Below are positions 24,156 to 35,436 of a stretch of 63,801 nt of DNA, piece by piece (positions within the stretch are counted from its first letter, which is position 1; each line of letters starts with the position of its first letter). This DNA is from Marinobacter sp. AC-23 (GTDB lineage: Bacteria; Pseudomonadota; Gammaproteobacteria; Pseudomonadales; Oleiphilaceae), in assembly GCF_001858325.1 (NCBI RefSeq), contig NZ_MBPP01000026.1:1-63801 (forward strand). The letters run 5' to 3'. Position numbers and translations under genes: made by a program. Below the pieces are notes generated by a model. The model was not told where the DNA came from and ran no database searches. It was given only the letters and a program-made list of their open reading frames with translations.

Positions 24156-25686
24156 TTAGCGCCTGAAGCGGCTCTTAAGCCTCTTAAGGGCACTTTCTAT
24201 TACGCTCATGGCGTCGTCTGCCAGAGCTTGGTTCCGGGTTTCTGTGAGTGGTGTGTGCATCTCTTCCGGATTCAGTTTGTTGGCAGCCTCCTCAATGGCA
24301 GTGAGGCTGTCACAAACATGAGTCCGCAGTGAATCACCGTGGGTAACCACGTCAGGGCAGAGGGTGAAATTGAGCGTCAGGCGGCCCTGGTAGCTAACGG
24401 CCACAATCACCAGACCCATGCTGTCGAACAGTGGAGCGGCGTTATGTTGTTGCTCCAACCTCGCGCCCTGCAGGTACAGGGGTACCTGGGGGCCGGGAAC
24501 GTTGGTGATGGACAGGTTGAATACTGGCTGATAGCGCTGAGCTATCTGTAGCTCTGAGTAAAGTCGCGCCGATAGTGCCAGCATGGTAGAGGGTAAAAGC
24601 TCGGTTAGCCGTTCTGCTGCAATGGCCTCACGGTATGGCTCTGAAGCTACCGCATTCCAGTGAATCTTGCGGACGCGCCGAGCAGGGTTCTGCTCGTTGG
24701 TAGCAAGATCCAGGAGCATGGCCGACAGCTGGTTGCCGGTGGTGCTGCGCAGGGTGTTTGAACGTACAGAAAGCGGCGTCATGGCAATCAGCGACCCATC
24801 GGTAGCTGCCCTTTGGGCTCCCAGGTACCGCTTCAGGGTTTCTGCGCAAAGCCCTAGCACCACATCGTTAAGCGTCACATCCCCGAGCGAGGCTTTGATG
24901 GCTTTCAGGCGGGATAGCTCAACGCTGGCCGCAACGATTTGGCGGTTGGCCGTAATTTGTTGGTTAAGCGGGCTTTTCGGTGCGGAAAACAGGGGGAACG
25001 GTAGGGGAATCTTCCGTAGCTGCTTCTGCAGTAGTCCGCGGGCTGCGGCCTCCATGGCACTGGCCGCCAGTGAGGTGACTCGCCAAGGTGTGCGCAGCAT
25101 GTTTGCGCCAGCCTGTATCATAACCCGCTCTTCTGATGCTCAGGCCGGGGTTGCCAGGGGCGTGGTGGGTTGATGGGTTGTGGCTCCGGTGTGTATTCCA
25201 GCAGGTTGCCAATAATTTCTTCGCCGCTGAACGCGTCAATGGCAGCGTGGTGCAGCTTTACGATGAGTGCGAAGCCCGCCTTGCCTCTTTCTCGCCGCCC
25301 AGGCGAAATCCGTCTACGAACGTTATGTGCCAAAGCGGTCGATCCCGCTTGAGGGGTTCTTCCAGAATCTTTGAGGCGAGGGTCATCAGGTTCGCCTCCC
25401 GGCTGTTTTCGCCGAGGCTTACATAGGCCAGATGCCGTTCGATACTGAAGTTTGAATCGTCAATCCAGTATGGCCGGCCCAGGCGCAAGGGAATTTCTTT
25501 GAGACGCTGACGGAAAACCGGCACCACATGAAGACGGCTTCGCAGGTAAGCAACAAAGGTGCTGAACGCCAGAGGCGTTTCCCGTTCGCTGGCATCAAAG
25601 AGATAGATGCTGCCGATATGCATCGGCGCGTTTTCAGATTCCAGATACAGGAAGGAGGCGTCCAATTCCGAGAGTTGCCGCATCAA
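24156..25686 (-). CDS. Wax ester synthase/diacylglycerol acyltransferase family protein (two frameshifts)
   Basis: A WS/DGAT-type acyltransferase of about 510 aa split over three frames. The N-terminus MRQLSELDASFLYLESENAP and PMHIGSIYLF are typical. The catalytic motif appears as KLHHAAIDAFSG, with Ala replacing the usual Gly of HHxxxDG. The last part contains SLNDVVL-like LNDVVLGLCAETL and FNLSITNVPGPQVPLYLQGA. Single bases seem lost near 25285 (after GGEKE) and 25127 (before MIQAGAN). The enzyme would esterify acyl-CoA with fatty alcohols or diacylglycerol for storage lipid. Marinobacter carries several such paralogues. Confidence 0.8.
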
Positions 25687-25808
25687 TGGGCTCCGTTCGT
25701 TATTCAGATTCGTGGCAGTATAGATGAATCAAATGATGACACCGTTGACTCATTTGCCTATGAGAACTCTGCGGTGAAGTCATTCTAGCGTTTGTTTAAT
25801 CGGTAGCC

Positions 25809-26719
25809 TTAGTCTTCAAGCCAGCTCGTTATTGCCGGGTCGCCGATCAGTCTTTGCCAGAACCACATCAGAGCCTTACCTTTATCATCGGCGTGCCTTG
25901 CAGCCTGCAACGAAATGGGTTGTCGTGGTTCGGTTACCCGTTTTTCTATGAGCTCGCCACTAGCAAGAAGCGCTTTTACTCGTGGCCTTGGCAACCAGCC
26001 TACGCCAAGGCCGGCTTTTTGCATGGCAATTTTGTGGTCAATATTCGCGCCCGTCAAAGTACGCTGCCTGTGGAATATGCCAGCGTGGCCGGCGGGCAGT
26101 GAGCGGGATGAATCTGCGGCAACCGCAGCGGGAAACTGGCAGATATCTTCTTCGCTTAGCGGTTCTTCGGCGCTTGCCAGCGGGTGGTCTGGGGAGACGG
26201 CAAACGCAAAGGCCATTTCGCCGAGGATCTCACTGGTAAAGTTTCCCGCGGGCTTGCTGATGTCGTCAGCACCGATAACAAGATCCACCCTGCGGCTTTG
26301 GAGAGCATCCCAGGTGCCGGCAAACACCTCTTCGATAATCTGGACATCTACCGGAACGCCTAGTACGAAAAAGTCTTTAATGGCCGGGAACAGACACTCT
26401 GCTGGCAGTAAGGAATTGATCCCAATCCGCAATCTGGTTTCCCAGCCTGGGCCACTTGCCTGGTTGAGTGTGCGAGATTTTCGGCGGCCTCGAGGAGGGT
26501 TCGGCCTTCTTCTAGTAGATAGTGGCCAGCGGGGGTGAGTATGGCTCGGTGCCCGCTTCTGTCGAAGAGTGTGACGTTAAGGTCTTCTTCGAGCTTGTGT
26601 ACGGTGTAGCTGATGGCCGATGGCACCCGAAAAAGCACGCTGGCGGCGCCAGCGAAGCTGCCTTTGCGGTCGATGGCATCGAGGACTTTTAGAGCGTCTA
26701 TAGTGATAGCTGTTTGCAT
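25809..26719 (-). CDS. LysR-family transcriptional regulator (one-base frameshift)
   Basis: About 303 aa once one base is restored near 26446 (GC-TGG-GAA-ACC). The N-terminal helix-turn-helix reads ITIDALKVLDAIDRKGSFAG then VPSAISYTVHKLEEDL, the substrate domain begins LRIGINSLLPAECLFPAI. ISYTVHKLE rather than the more common VSRQIKKLE places it in a DsdC/YhaJ-like group. It diverges from the glutathionyl-hydroquinone reductase gene at 26822, and YhaJ-type regulators commonly adjoin yqjG/yhaK-type genes, so that gene is the likely target. The intergenic space is 102 bases. Confidence 0.85.
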
Positions 26720-26821
26720 GTTCGAATTATCTGAGGTTGTTGGCCAGAAATGCTTGTTTGAGAGGGTAGCAGGGTCGCCGTTACTCTGCTCAAGTCATCA
26801 GTATATTTATTGGAGAAAAGC

Positions 26822-27808
26822 ATGGGTCTTCTCGTTGACGGAAAGTGGCATGATCAGTGGTATGACACCGATAAAACCGGTGGCAAGTTTGAGCGCGAGG
26901 CTGCGCGGTTCCGGAATTGGGTGACGGCCGATGGTTCGCCGGGCGCGGCGGGTGAGGGTGGTTTCAAGGCAGAGTCGGGGCGCTATCATCTTTATGTTTC
27001 CCTGGCCTGTCCATGGGCCCATCGCACATTGATTTTCCGGAAACTGAAGGGGCTTGAAGCCCACATCTCAGTGTCGGTTGTGCATCCGGACATGGTTGAG
27101 AATGGCTGGGAGTTCCGGCCTGATGAAGAAGCACACACGGATGATTTGTACGATTTACGATTTATGCATCAGGTTTACACCAAAGCAGCTCCGGAGTATT
27201 CCGGGCGGGTGACGGTTCCGGTGTTATGGGATAAGCACCAGAAGACCATTGCCAGCAATGAGTCGGCGGACATTATTCGCATGTTCAACTCCGCGTTTGA
27301 TGGCCTGGAAGGTGTGCGCAGCGATGTGGACCTCTACCCGGAGGCGCTTCGCTCGGAGATAGATGCTGTGAATGATCGTGTGTACAACACGGTGAATAAC
27401 GGTGTCTATAAGGCAGGTTTTGCAACGGCCCAGGCGCAATATGAAGCCGCGTATTCTGCGCTGTTTGATTCACTGGACTGGCTGGAGGCGCGGTTGTCCG
27501 GGCAGCGTTATCTGGCGGGGAGCCAGTTAACAGAGGCCGACTGGCGGTTGTTTACAACGCTGATACGTTTTGATGCCGTGTATCACGGTCACTTCAAGTG
27601 CAATCGCCAGCGTATCAGTGATTTTCCAGCGCTTTCGGGGTATCTGAGGGATCTGTACCAAGTGCCTGGAGTGGCGGGCACAGTGAATATTGATCAGATC
27701 AAGCGCCACTATTATGTGAGCCAGCGCACCATCAACCCCACCCAGGTTGTGCCAGTGGGGCCGTTGCTGAATTTCACGGCGCCGCACGGGCGCGAAAGTC
27801 TTAGCTAA
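26822..27808 (+). CDS. yqjG: Glutathionyl-hydroquinone reductase (Xi-class GST, YqjG-like)
   Basis: A 328-aa enzyme from the ATG at 26822, behind GGAGAAAAGC. Cys63 in SLACPWAHR is the reactive thiol of Xi-class glutathione transferases, which reduce glutathionyl-hydroquinones with GSH. The C-terminal helical domain carries NNGVYKAGFATAQAQYEAA and LTEADWRLFTTLIRFDAVY, standard family signatures. It is divergent from the LysR gene and its stop overlaps the ispB stop by 8 bases in convergent orientation. Confidence 0.93.
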   Translation: MGLLVDGKWHDQWYDTDKTGGKFEREAARFRNWVTADGSPGAAGEGGFKAESGRYHLYVSLACPWAHRTLIFRKLKGLEAHISVSVVHPDMVENGWEFRPDEEAHTDDLYDLRFMHQVYTKAAPEYSGRVTVPVLWDKHQKTIASNESADIIRMFNSAFDGLEGVRSDVDLYPEALRSEIDAVNDRVYNTVNNGVYKAGFATAQAQYEAAYSALFDSLDWLEARLSGQRYLAGSQLTEADWRLFTTLIRFDAVYHGHFKCNRQRISDFPALSGYLRDLYQVPGVAGTVNIDQIKRHYYVSQRTINPTQVVPVGPLLNFTAPHGRESLS

Positions 27809-28769
27809 CCCGCGCTACGGCGACCTGGGTCAATAATTCCAAGGCGTCTTTGTGGGCCGAAGCGGCAAGAGCATTCAGGGCGTCTGAGGCTTTTGCCGCT
27901 TCGGCCTTGGCTTTCTCCATGGTGTATTCCAGCGCACCGGACGTTTCAATAATTTTGAGAACCTGTGGCAAGTCACTCAGCCCGCCTTTACGGATAGCTT
28001 GGCGGAGCAGTTGGCGTTCTTCTTCGCTTCCGTGCGCCATGGCGTGGATCAGCGGGAGGGTGGTTTTGCCTTCTGCCAGGTCGTCGCCTACGTTCTTACC
28101 CATGGCTTCTGCGTCGCCACGGTAATCCAGAACATCGTCCACGAGTTGGAAGGCCAGCCCCAGGTGTTTTCCGTAGTTTTTCAGCGCCTGTTCTTGCGCA
28201 TCGTCGGCTTTGGCGAGCAGAGCGCCGGTATGAGAGGCTGCCTCGAAGAGCATGGCTGTTTTGTTGTGGATTACGGTCATGTATTGATCTTCGGTAAGAT
28301 CCGGGTTCTTTATGTTCATCAGCTGCATGACTTCGCCTTGGGCGATCACCGCCGTGGCGTGAGACAGAACCTGCATAATAGGAAGGCTTTTTAGCTCCAC
28401 CATCATCTCGAATGCGCGGGCGTAGAGGAAATCACCTACCAGTACGCTGGGGGCATTCCCCCAATTGGCATTTGCTGTGCTTCGGCCCCGGCGCATATCT
28501 GATGTATCCACAACATCATCATGGAGAAGGGTGGCGGTATGCAGGAATTCGATCACCACGGCCAGCTTCAGGTGTTCATTTTCGCTATAGCCTGCAGCCC
28601 GGCTGGAAAGTAAAACCAGTAGAGGTCTCAAGCGCTTACCGCCGCTTTCGATAATGTGCTGGGCTATTTTCTCAACCAGGGGAACGTCCGAAGAGAGCCG
28701 CTGGATGATCAGGTCATTAACGCGGCTGAAGTCGTCTGCCACTGTGTCGTAAATGCGCTGGGCTGTCAT
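27801..28769 (-). CDS. ispB: Octaprenyl (polyprenyl) diphosphate synthase
   Basis: A 322-aa trans-prenyltransferase from the ATG at 28769 (MTAQRIYDTVADDFSRVNDL). The first aspartate-rich motif DDVVD is at 84-88 and the second DDVLD at 211-215; GGKRLRPLLVLL is the IPP-binding region. It makes the long isoprenoid tail of ubiquinone. An upstream in-frame extension to 28838 has no support. It lies opposite rplU, sharing the 240-base divergent region. Confidence 0.95.
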   Translation of the reverse strand: MTAQRIYDTVADDFSRVNDLIIQRLSSDVPLVEKIAQHIIESGGKRLRPLLVLLSSRAAGYSENEHLKLAVVIEFLHTATLLHDDVVDTSDMRRGRSTANANWGNAPSVLVGDFLYARAFEMMVELKSLPIMQVLSHATAVIAQGEVMQLMNIKNPDLTEDQYMTVIHNKTAMLFEAASHTGALLAKADDAQEQALKNYGKHLGLAFQLVDDVLDYRGDAEAMGKNVGDDLAEGKTTLPLIHAMAHGSEEERQLLRQAIRKGGLSDLPQVLKIIETSGALEYTMEKAKAEAAKASDALNALAASAHKDALELLTQVAVARVS

Positions 28770-28872
28770 GCGGCTTGTGGATCCCTTGCTGGTGTCGTAG
28801 TTATTTAGTGTGCTGATAATACAGGCAGGTGGCGGCAATGCTAGGTATTGCTCCCGTTAGTGTCAACCTGGC

Positions 28873-28901
28873 TTGTATTACTGGGCGCCTTTTCGTACAA
28901 T
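28873..28901 (+). promoter_or_regulatory. Probable sigma-70 promoter of rplU-rpmA
   Basis: TTGTAT (28873-28878) and TACAAT (28896-28901) are 17 bases apart, followed by a GC-rich CGCGCCC discriminator typical of growth-rate-controlled promoters. The leader to the rplU start is about 105 bases and contains a GGGAGCG/CGCTTCCC-like inverted segment. Confidence 0.5.
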
Positions 28902-29010
28902 CACGCGCCCAACTCATCCCAACCTGCGCTCCCTGTTATAGGGTTGCCAGAGCGCTTCCCTTAGAAGCAGGTGGATAAGAGCAGGGATGGGTCAATCGCG
29001 GAGAATGTTA

Positions 29011-29322
29011 ATGTACGCAGTTATTGTTAGCGGTGGTAAGCAGCACCGTGTTAAAGAAGGCGAAACGCTGAAGCTGGAAAAGCTGGAAGTGGAAACAGGC
29101 GGCAACATTGAGTTTGACCGCGTTCTGCTGATCGCTGATGGCGACAACTTCAAAGTTGGCGCGCCGGTAGTTGATGGTGCCAAAGTGACTGCCGAGGTGG
29201 TTAGCCACGGTCGTCACGATAAAATTAACATCATCAAGTTCCGTCGTCGTAAGCACTCAATGAAGCGTCAGGGCCACCGTCAGTGGTTTACTGAAGTCAA
29301 GATCACGGGTATCCAGGGTTAG
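29011..29322 (+). CDS. rplU: 50S ribosomal protein L21
   Basis: A 103-aa 23S rRNA-binding protein of the large subunit. The ATG at 29011 gives [20 protein letters not shown]; the frame upstream to 28987 lacks family similarity. Signature [20 protein letters not shown] lies at 74-93. It is followed 45 bases later by rpmA, the invariant rplU-rpmA pair. Confidence 0.98.
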   Translation: MYAVIVSGGKQHRVKEGETLKLEKLEVETGGNIEFDRVLLIADGDNFKVGAPVVDGAKVTAEVVSHGRHDKINIIKFRRRKHSMKRQGHRQWFTEVKITGIQG

Positions 29323-29367
29323 TCTCGGCAAAAGACCCGGTAACACCCCTTAATCAGGAGGCTAATC

Positions 29368-29631
29368 ATGGCTCACAAAAAAGCAGCAGGTAGTACCCGT
29401 AACGGTCGCGATTCCGAGTCGAAACGGCTTGGTGTTAAGCGCTACGGCGGCGAAGCAGTATCTGCAGGCAGCATTATTGTTCGCCAGCGTGGAACCCGTT
29501 TCCACCCGGGCGCCAATGTTGGCTTGGGCAAAGACCACACGCTGTTTGCGAAAGCAGGCGGCCAGGTTAAGTTCGAAGTAAAAGGTCCGCAAAACCGCAA
29601 GTTCGTAAGCATCGTTCCAGCTGCTGCTTAA
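29368..29631 (+). CDS. rpmA: 50S ribosomal protein L27
   Basis: An 87-aa protein starting [20 protein letters not shown] behind TCAGGAGGC. Its N-terminal tail reaches the peptidyl transferase centre. [20 protein letters not shown] and [11 protein letters not shown] are the family signatures. A strong terminator follows before obg. Confidence 0.98.
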   Translation: MAHKKAAGSTRNGRDSESKRLGVKRYGGEAVSAGSIIVRQRGTRFHPGANVGLGKDHTLFAKAGGQVKFEVKGPQNRKFVSIVPAAA

Positions 29632-29708
29632 GCAGCGGCGATCCGGTTCTGTCGAACGTTGGGTAGCCCTGATATTCTGCTGTTATAGTCAGAGTTCAGA
29701 GTTGCCCG

Positions 29709-29746
29709 GAGCCCCGCAAAGCTTCCTTGAGGCTGCGGGGCTTTTT
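29709..29746 (+). terminator. Rho-independent terminator after rpmA
   Basis: AGCCCCGCA pairs with TGCGGGGCT around a 15-base loop and is followed directly by TTTTT. It separates rplU-rpmA from obg, although read-through to obg is common in this order. Confidence 0.85.
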
Positions 29747-29748
29747 AG

Positions 29749-30957
<1,209 letters not shown>

Positions 30958-31016
30958 ACTCCGGCCTTTTGATGCCTGAGCTACCCTGGTAAACCGAAAG
31001 AGACAGTACCTGTATC

Positions 31017-32140
31017 ATGACAGAACGTACCCAGCTGCATCAGGCTCGCCGCCTGGTGGTTAAAATCGGAAGTGCTTTGCTGACCAACGATGGCCGAGGC
31101 TTGGATGTGGAGGCGCTGGGGCTTTGGGTTGATCAGATGGCTGCGCTGGTAAAGCAGGGCGTTGAGTTAGTGGTGGTTTCCTCGGGCTCGGTGGCGGAGG
31201 GGATGAGTCGCCTGGGTTGGAAGCAACGCCCAGAGCAGTTGCATGAGTTGCAGGCCGCTGCCGCCGTAGGCCAGATGGGGTTGGTTCAAACTTGGGAGCT
31301 CAGTTTAAACGCCACGGCATTCATACCGCCCAGATTTTGCTGACCCACGACGACCTTTCCGATCGCAAGCGCTACCTGAATGGTCGCAGTACTCTCAGAG
31401 CGTTGCTCGATTTCGGCGTAGTGCCTATCGTGAACGAGAACGATACGGTCGTTACCGACGAGATACGTTTTGGTGATAACGACACTCTGGGCGCGCTGGT
31501 TACGAATGTGGTTGAGGCTGATGGTCTGATTATTCTCACCGACCAGCTTGGCCTGTTTGATAAAGACCCGCGCAAGCACTCGGATGCTAGCTTGATTACA
31601 GAGCGGTTTGCGGGTGATCGTGAGCTTGACGCCATGGCCGGTGGCAGCGCCGGTGTGCTAGGCCGCGGCGGTATGCAAACCAAGCTTCGTGCTGCGCGTT
31701 TGGCTGCGCGATCCGGGGCGTTCACGGTAATTGCAGGCGGTCGTATTGAAGGTGTCCTCAGTCGGTTGCGCCAGGGTGATGTTGTTGGCACCTTGCTGCT
31801 TCCAGAACAAGGTCGCATTGCTGCACGCAAGCAGTGGCTAGCCAGTCATTTGCAGACACGGGGCAGGCTAACGTTGGATGATGGTGCTGTGAAAGTTCTT
31901 CGCCAGGGGGGCCGTAGCCTGCTTCCTGTAGGTGTTCAGGGTGTTGTCGGGCAGTTTCGGCGTGGCGAGATGGTGTCGTGTGTGGGGCGCGATGGTAATG
32001 AGGTTGCGCGCGGGCTTGTAAATTATGATGCGGATGAGGCTCGTGCAATCGCTGGTCGATCAAGCAACAGTATTGCCGATATTTTGGGGTATATTTCCGA
32101 TGAGGAAATGATTCACCGAGATAATATGGTGATTATCTAA
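31017..32140 (+). CDS. proB: Glutamate 5-kinase (one-base frameshift)
   Basis: ProB phosphorylates glutamate in the first step of proline synthesis. The frame starts at 31017 ([20 protein letters not shown]) and stops early at 31343. Restoring one G or C near 31297 (GA-GCT-CAG) joins [11 protein letters not shown] to [19 protein letters not shown] and the rest, giving about 374 aa. The kinase motifs [11 protein letters not shown] and [11 protein letters not shown] and a C-terminal PUA domain (ALAR-like [13 protein letters not shown]) are intact. Upstream neighbour obg and downstream terminator fit a standard operon end. Confidence 0.93.
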
Positions 32141-32173
32141 ACCAAAAAAAACCGGCTGAAGGCCGGTTTTTTT
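32141..32173 (+). terminator. Rho-independent terminator after proB
   Basis: AACCGGC-TGAA-GGCCGGTT stem followed by TTTTTT, with a matching A-run before it, so it can work in both directions. Here it can serve both proB and the convergent rpsT, whose 3' end is at 32208. Confidence 0.88.
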
Positions 32174-32207
32174 ATTCGCAACAAGAGCTTTCTAACGCTG
32201 GGCGCTA

Positions 32208-32477
32208 TCAGGCGCTCTTCAGCGCTTTGATCTTGGTGACCATGCGGCTCTTCTGGCGGGCAACTTTGTTCTTGGTGAAGATGCCTTTGTTGACCATGCT
32301 GTCCATAATTGGCTGAGCAGCTTTGAAGGCAGCCTGAGCTTCGTCATGGTTGCCAGACTCAATCTTTGCCTGAACTTTTTTCATATATGTGCGGGTCATG
32401 GAACGCAGGCTGGCATTGTGCTTGCGGTTCTTCTCGTTCTGACGTGCGCGCTTTTTGGCTTGCGGGGTATTTGCCAC
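32208..32477 (-). CDS. rpsT: 30S ribosomal protein S20 (GTG start)
   Basis: An 89-aa primary 16S rRNA-binding protein. A GTG at 32477, behind CAGGAGTTTTAC, gives MANTPQAKKRARQNEKNRKH, the exact family start; rare start codons are usual for rpsT and are part of its feedback control. The long open frame upstream to 32738 is unrelated. It is divergent from murJ. Confidence 0.95.
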   Translation of the reverse strand: MANTPQAKKRARQNEKNRKHNASLRSMTRTYMKKVQAKIESGNHDEAQAAFKAAQPIMDSMVNKGIFTKNKVARQKSRMVTKIKALKSA

Positions 32478-32773
32478 CGTAAAACTCCTGAAGTACTGAA
32501 AGTTCGTTACTGAATGATTCGTACGGAAATCCCTGGGTAATATACTATCCAGAGGCTTCCTAAAATCGCGGGCGCGCCGAAACCAGCGCGTCGAAATAAA
32601 TGACGCGGAACTATGCCGCTCAAACCTGCAAATGTCAATACCGAGCACCATATGGTGCCCACGGCAGAAAAGGCCTGTGGTAAACTCGCCGCTCGCCGGA
32701 CACGGGTGTAGCAGGGGAGCACGTAATTCCCGAAACACCTAGCCGAAAGAGTGCGCAACCCGGAAAATCTCGC

Positions 32774-34353
32774 ATGTCATCGCAGCCCACAATGCCTCCA
32801 GAAAAACAGCCCCCAGCCAAGGCGCCCGGTCTACTTCGTTCTTCCGGTTTGGTGGGCATTATGACCATGTTTTCCAGGGTACTGGGCTTGGTGCGCGATA
32901 TGGTGATTGCCCGGTATTTTGGCGCCGGTGCCGGGGCGGATGCGTTCTTTGTTGCGTTTAAAATTCCTAATTTTCTGCGCCGGCTTTTTGCTGAAGGTGC
33001 TTTTTCTCAAGCGTTTGTGCCTGTGCTCTCATCCTACCGAGCGAAACATTCGGTTTCAGATGTGAAGCGTTTAGTGGATGCGGTCGCCGGTTCTTTGGGG
33101 CTGGTGTTGCTGGGCATTACGCTGGTTGCCATGCTAGGAGCGCCGCTTCTTACTGCAGTTTTTGCGCCCGGCTTTCTGGATGATGACGTTAAGTTCGCGC
33201 TGACCAGCGACATGCTGCGTATTACCTTCCCGTATTTGCTGATGATTTCCTTGACGGCGTTCGCTGGGGGTATTCTCAACAGTTATGACCGCTTTGCGGT
33301 GCCTGCCTTTACACCTGTTTTACTCAACCTCGCGATGATTGGCGCGGCGGTTTATCTCACGCCCCTGATGAGTGAGCCAATTATGGCTCTGGCTTGGGGT
33401 GTGTTTATTGCCGGCGCGTTGCAGCTGTTTTTCCAGCTGCCATTCCTGATGCGGTTAGGGCTTATGCCGCGCCCCCGGGTTGATTATCGGCACGAAGGTG
33501 TCAGCCGTATACTCAAGCTAATGGTTCCCGCGCTTTTTGGCGTGTCGGTCAGCCAAATAAACCTTCTTCTGGATACGGTTTTGGCGTCGTTCCTGCAAAC
33601 CGGCAGCGTCTCCTGGCTGTATTATTCCGATCGGCTTTCTGAGTTACCTTTGGGGGTGTTCGGAATTGCCATTGCAACGGTTATCCTTCCAAGTTTGTCC
33701 CGCAAACACGCAGCTGCATCCAATGACCAGTTTGCGGCTACGCTGGACTGGGCCGTGCGCGCGGTGCTGATCATAGGGGTCCCTTCAGCCTTGGCATTGG
33801 TGTTGCTGGCTGAACCACTGATAGCAACACTGTTTCATTACGGTGAGGTCACCGATAGAGACGTGGCCATGTCGGCTCAAAGCTTACGGGCGTACTCCGC
33901 CGGACTGCTGGCTTTTATGGTCATCAAGGTGCTGGCGCCGGGCTTTTTCGCGCGGCAGGATACCCGTACCCCGGTCAAAATCGGGATCATTGCCATGGTT
34001 GCCAATATGGTGTTCAACTTGGCTCTGATTGTCCCTCTGGCCCATGCGGGCCTGGCGTTGGCTACGTCTTTATCGGCATGGCTTAATGCAGTTTTGCTAT
34101 GGCGTGGCCTCAAACGCAGGGTGCCTGGAAAAGCCAGCCAGGCTGGGGGAAATACCTCATGCAAATTGGCTTGGCAAATGCTGCCATGGTTGCCGTTATT
34201 CTGTGGTTGAATTATCCGGTTATGCGCTGGTTGTCGGCTGATGGTATCGAGCGTTCGTTGTATATGGGCGTGCTGGTTGTGGCAAGCGCAAGCGCCTACT
34301 TCATTGTTCTGGCCCTGACCGGGGTGCGGGTAAGACATTTTCGCCAGAGGTAA
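32774..34353 (+). CDS. murJ: Lipid II flippase MurJ (one-base frameshift)
   Basis: MurJ (MviN) flips the peptidoglycan precursor lipid II across the inner membrane. The protein has 14 hydrophobic helices beginning with SGLVGIMTMFSRVLGLVRDM; FRRLFAEGAFSQAFVPV-like LRRLFAEGAFSQAFVPVLSS is the family signature. The raw frame stops at 34210. Restoring a C near 34117 (CGC-CAG-GGT) continues through GAWKSQPGWGKYLMQIGLAN to 34353, giving about 526 aa with the normal last helices. The gene is essential, so the shift is very probably an error. Confidence 0.93.
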
Positions 34354-34436
34354 GGTATAATCGCGCGTTTTCTCACCAGCGCTTTGGACACTTACCAAGC
34401 GCTGAAAGCCAACTGGCAAATGAAGGTTCGCATTGC

Positions 34437-35392
34437 ATGCGTCTGATCCGGGGCCTGACCAACCTGAAAATGCTTTCCAGGCAGGTGGATTCACCGCTGG
34501 CAGAAGGCTGTGTGGCCACCATAGGCAACTTTGATGGTGTTCATCTGGCCATCAAACCATTATTGATCAAGTAAAAAGCAAAGCCGAGGCTTTGAGCTTG
34601 CCTTCGGTTGTCATGGTTTTTGAGCCACAGCCCAGGGAATTCTTTCAGGGTATGGAAGCGCCTCCCCGGCTTATGGGGTTCCGGCAGAAGCTGGAAACGC
34701 TGATGGCGGCGGATATTGATATTGTGCTTTGCCTAAAGTTTGATGAAACCTTTCGTGGCTATTCCGCTATGGGTTTTATTGACGATGTACTGATTGATGG
34801 GCTGGCGGTGAATTATCTTGTTGTGGGTGACGATTTCCGGTTTGGCTGCGATCGTTCCGGTGACTTTGCACTGCTGGAAGACGTCGGGAAAACCGCAGGG
34901 TTTTCCGTTGAAAATACCCGCACAGTAACCGTTGCAGGCGAGCGCGTAAGCAGCACGAGAATCCGCAACCTGCTGCAAAACAATCAGCTGAAAAAAGCCG
35001 CTTCCCTGCTTGGGCGCCCTTATCGCGTTCGGGGTCGCGTGGTCTATGGCCGGCAACTGGGGCGCCGCATCGGGTCGCCTACTGCGAATATCCTGTTGCG
35101 CCATATGCCCGCCTTGCGGGGTGTTTACGTTGTCGGCGTTAAACTTGATGACGGAACCACCCACGACGGCATAGCCAATATCGGCCTGCGCCCGACGGTT
35201 GATGGCAAGCAACCAGCACTGGAAGTGCACCTGTTTGACTTTACTGGCACACTTTACGGCCAGCGTATTGACGTTGTTTTCCGCCACGGATTGCGGGATG
35301 AAGAAAAATTTGAATCCATCGATGCGCTGAAAGCGCAGATTGCCAGGGATTTCGACGCCGCAAGAGCGTGGCTGGCCGAACACTCTGGATAA
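34437..35392 (+). CDS. ribF: Bifunctional riboflavin kinase/FMN adenylyltransferase (one-base frameshift)
   Basis: RibF makes FMN and then FAD from riboflavin. The true start is the ATG at 34437 (MRLIRGLTNLKMLSRQVDSP), reaching ATIGNFDGVHLG, the nucleotidyltransferase motif. One G is missing near 34546, so the raw frame ends at 34572 and the product resumes as HQTIIDQVKSKAEALS. SSTRIRNLL and the kinase signature GRRIGSPTANI with TNIGLRPT-like ANIGLRPTV follow. Restored length is about 318 aa. It sits in the standard murJ-ribF-ileS-lspA order and is essential. Confidence 0.93.
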
Positions 35393-35436
35393 AGCAACAC
35401 TGACCCAAACTGACCAAAAGAGTACGCACACAAACC

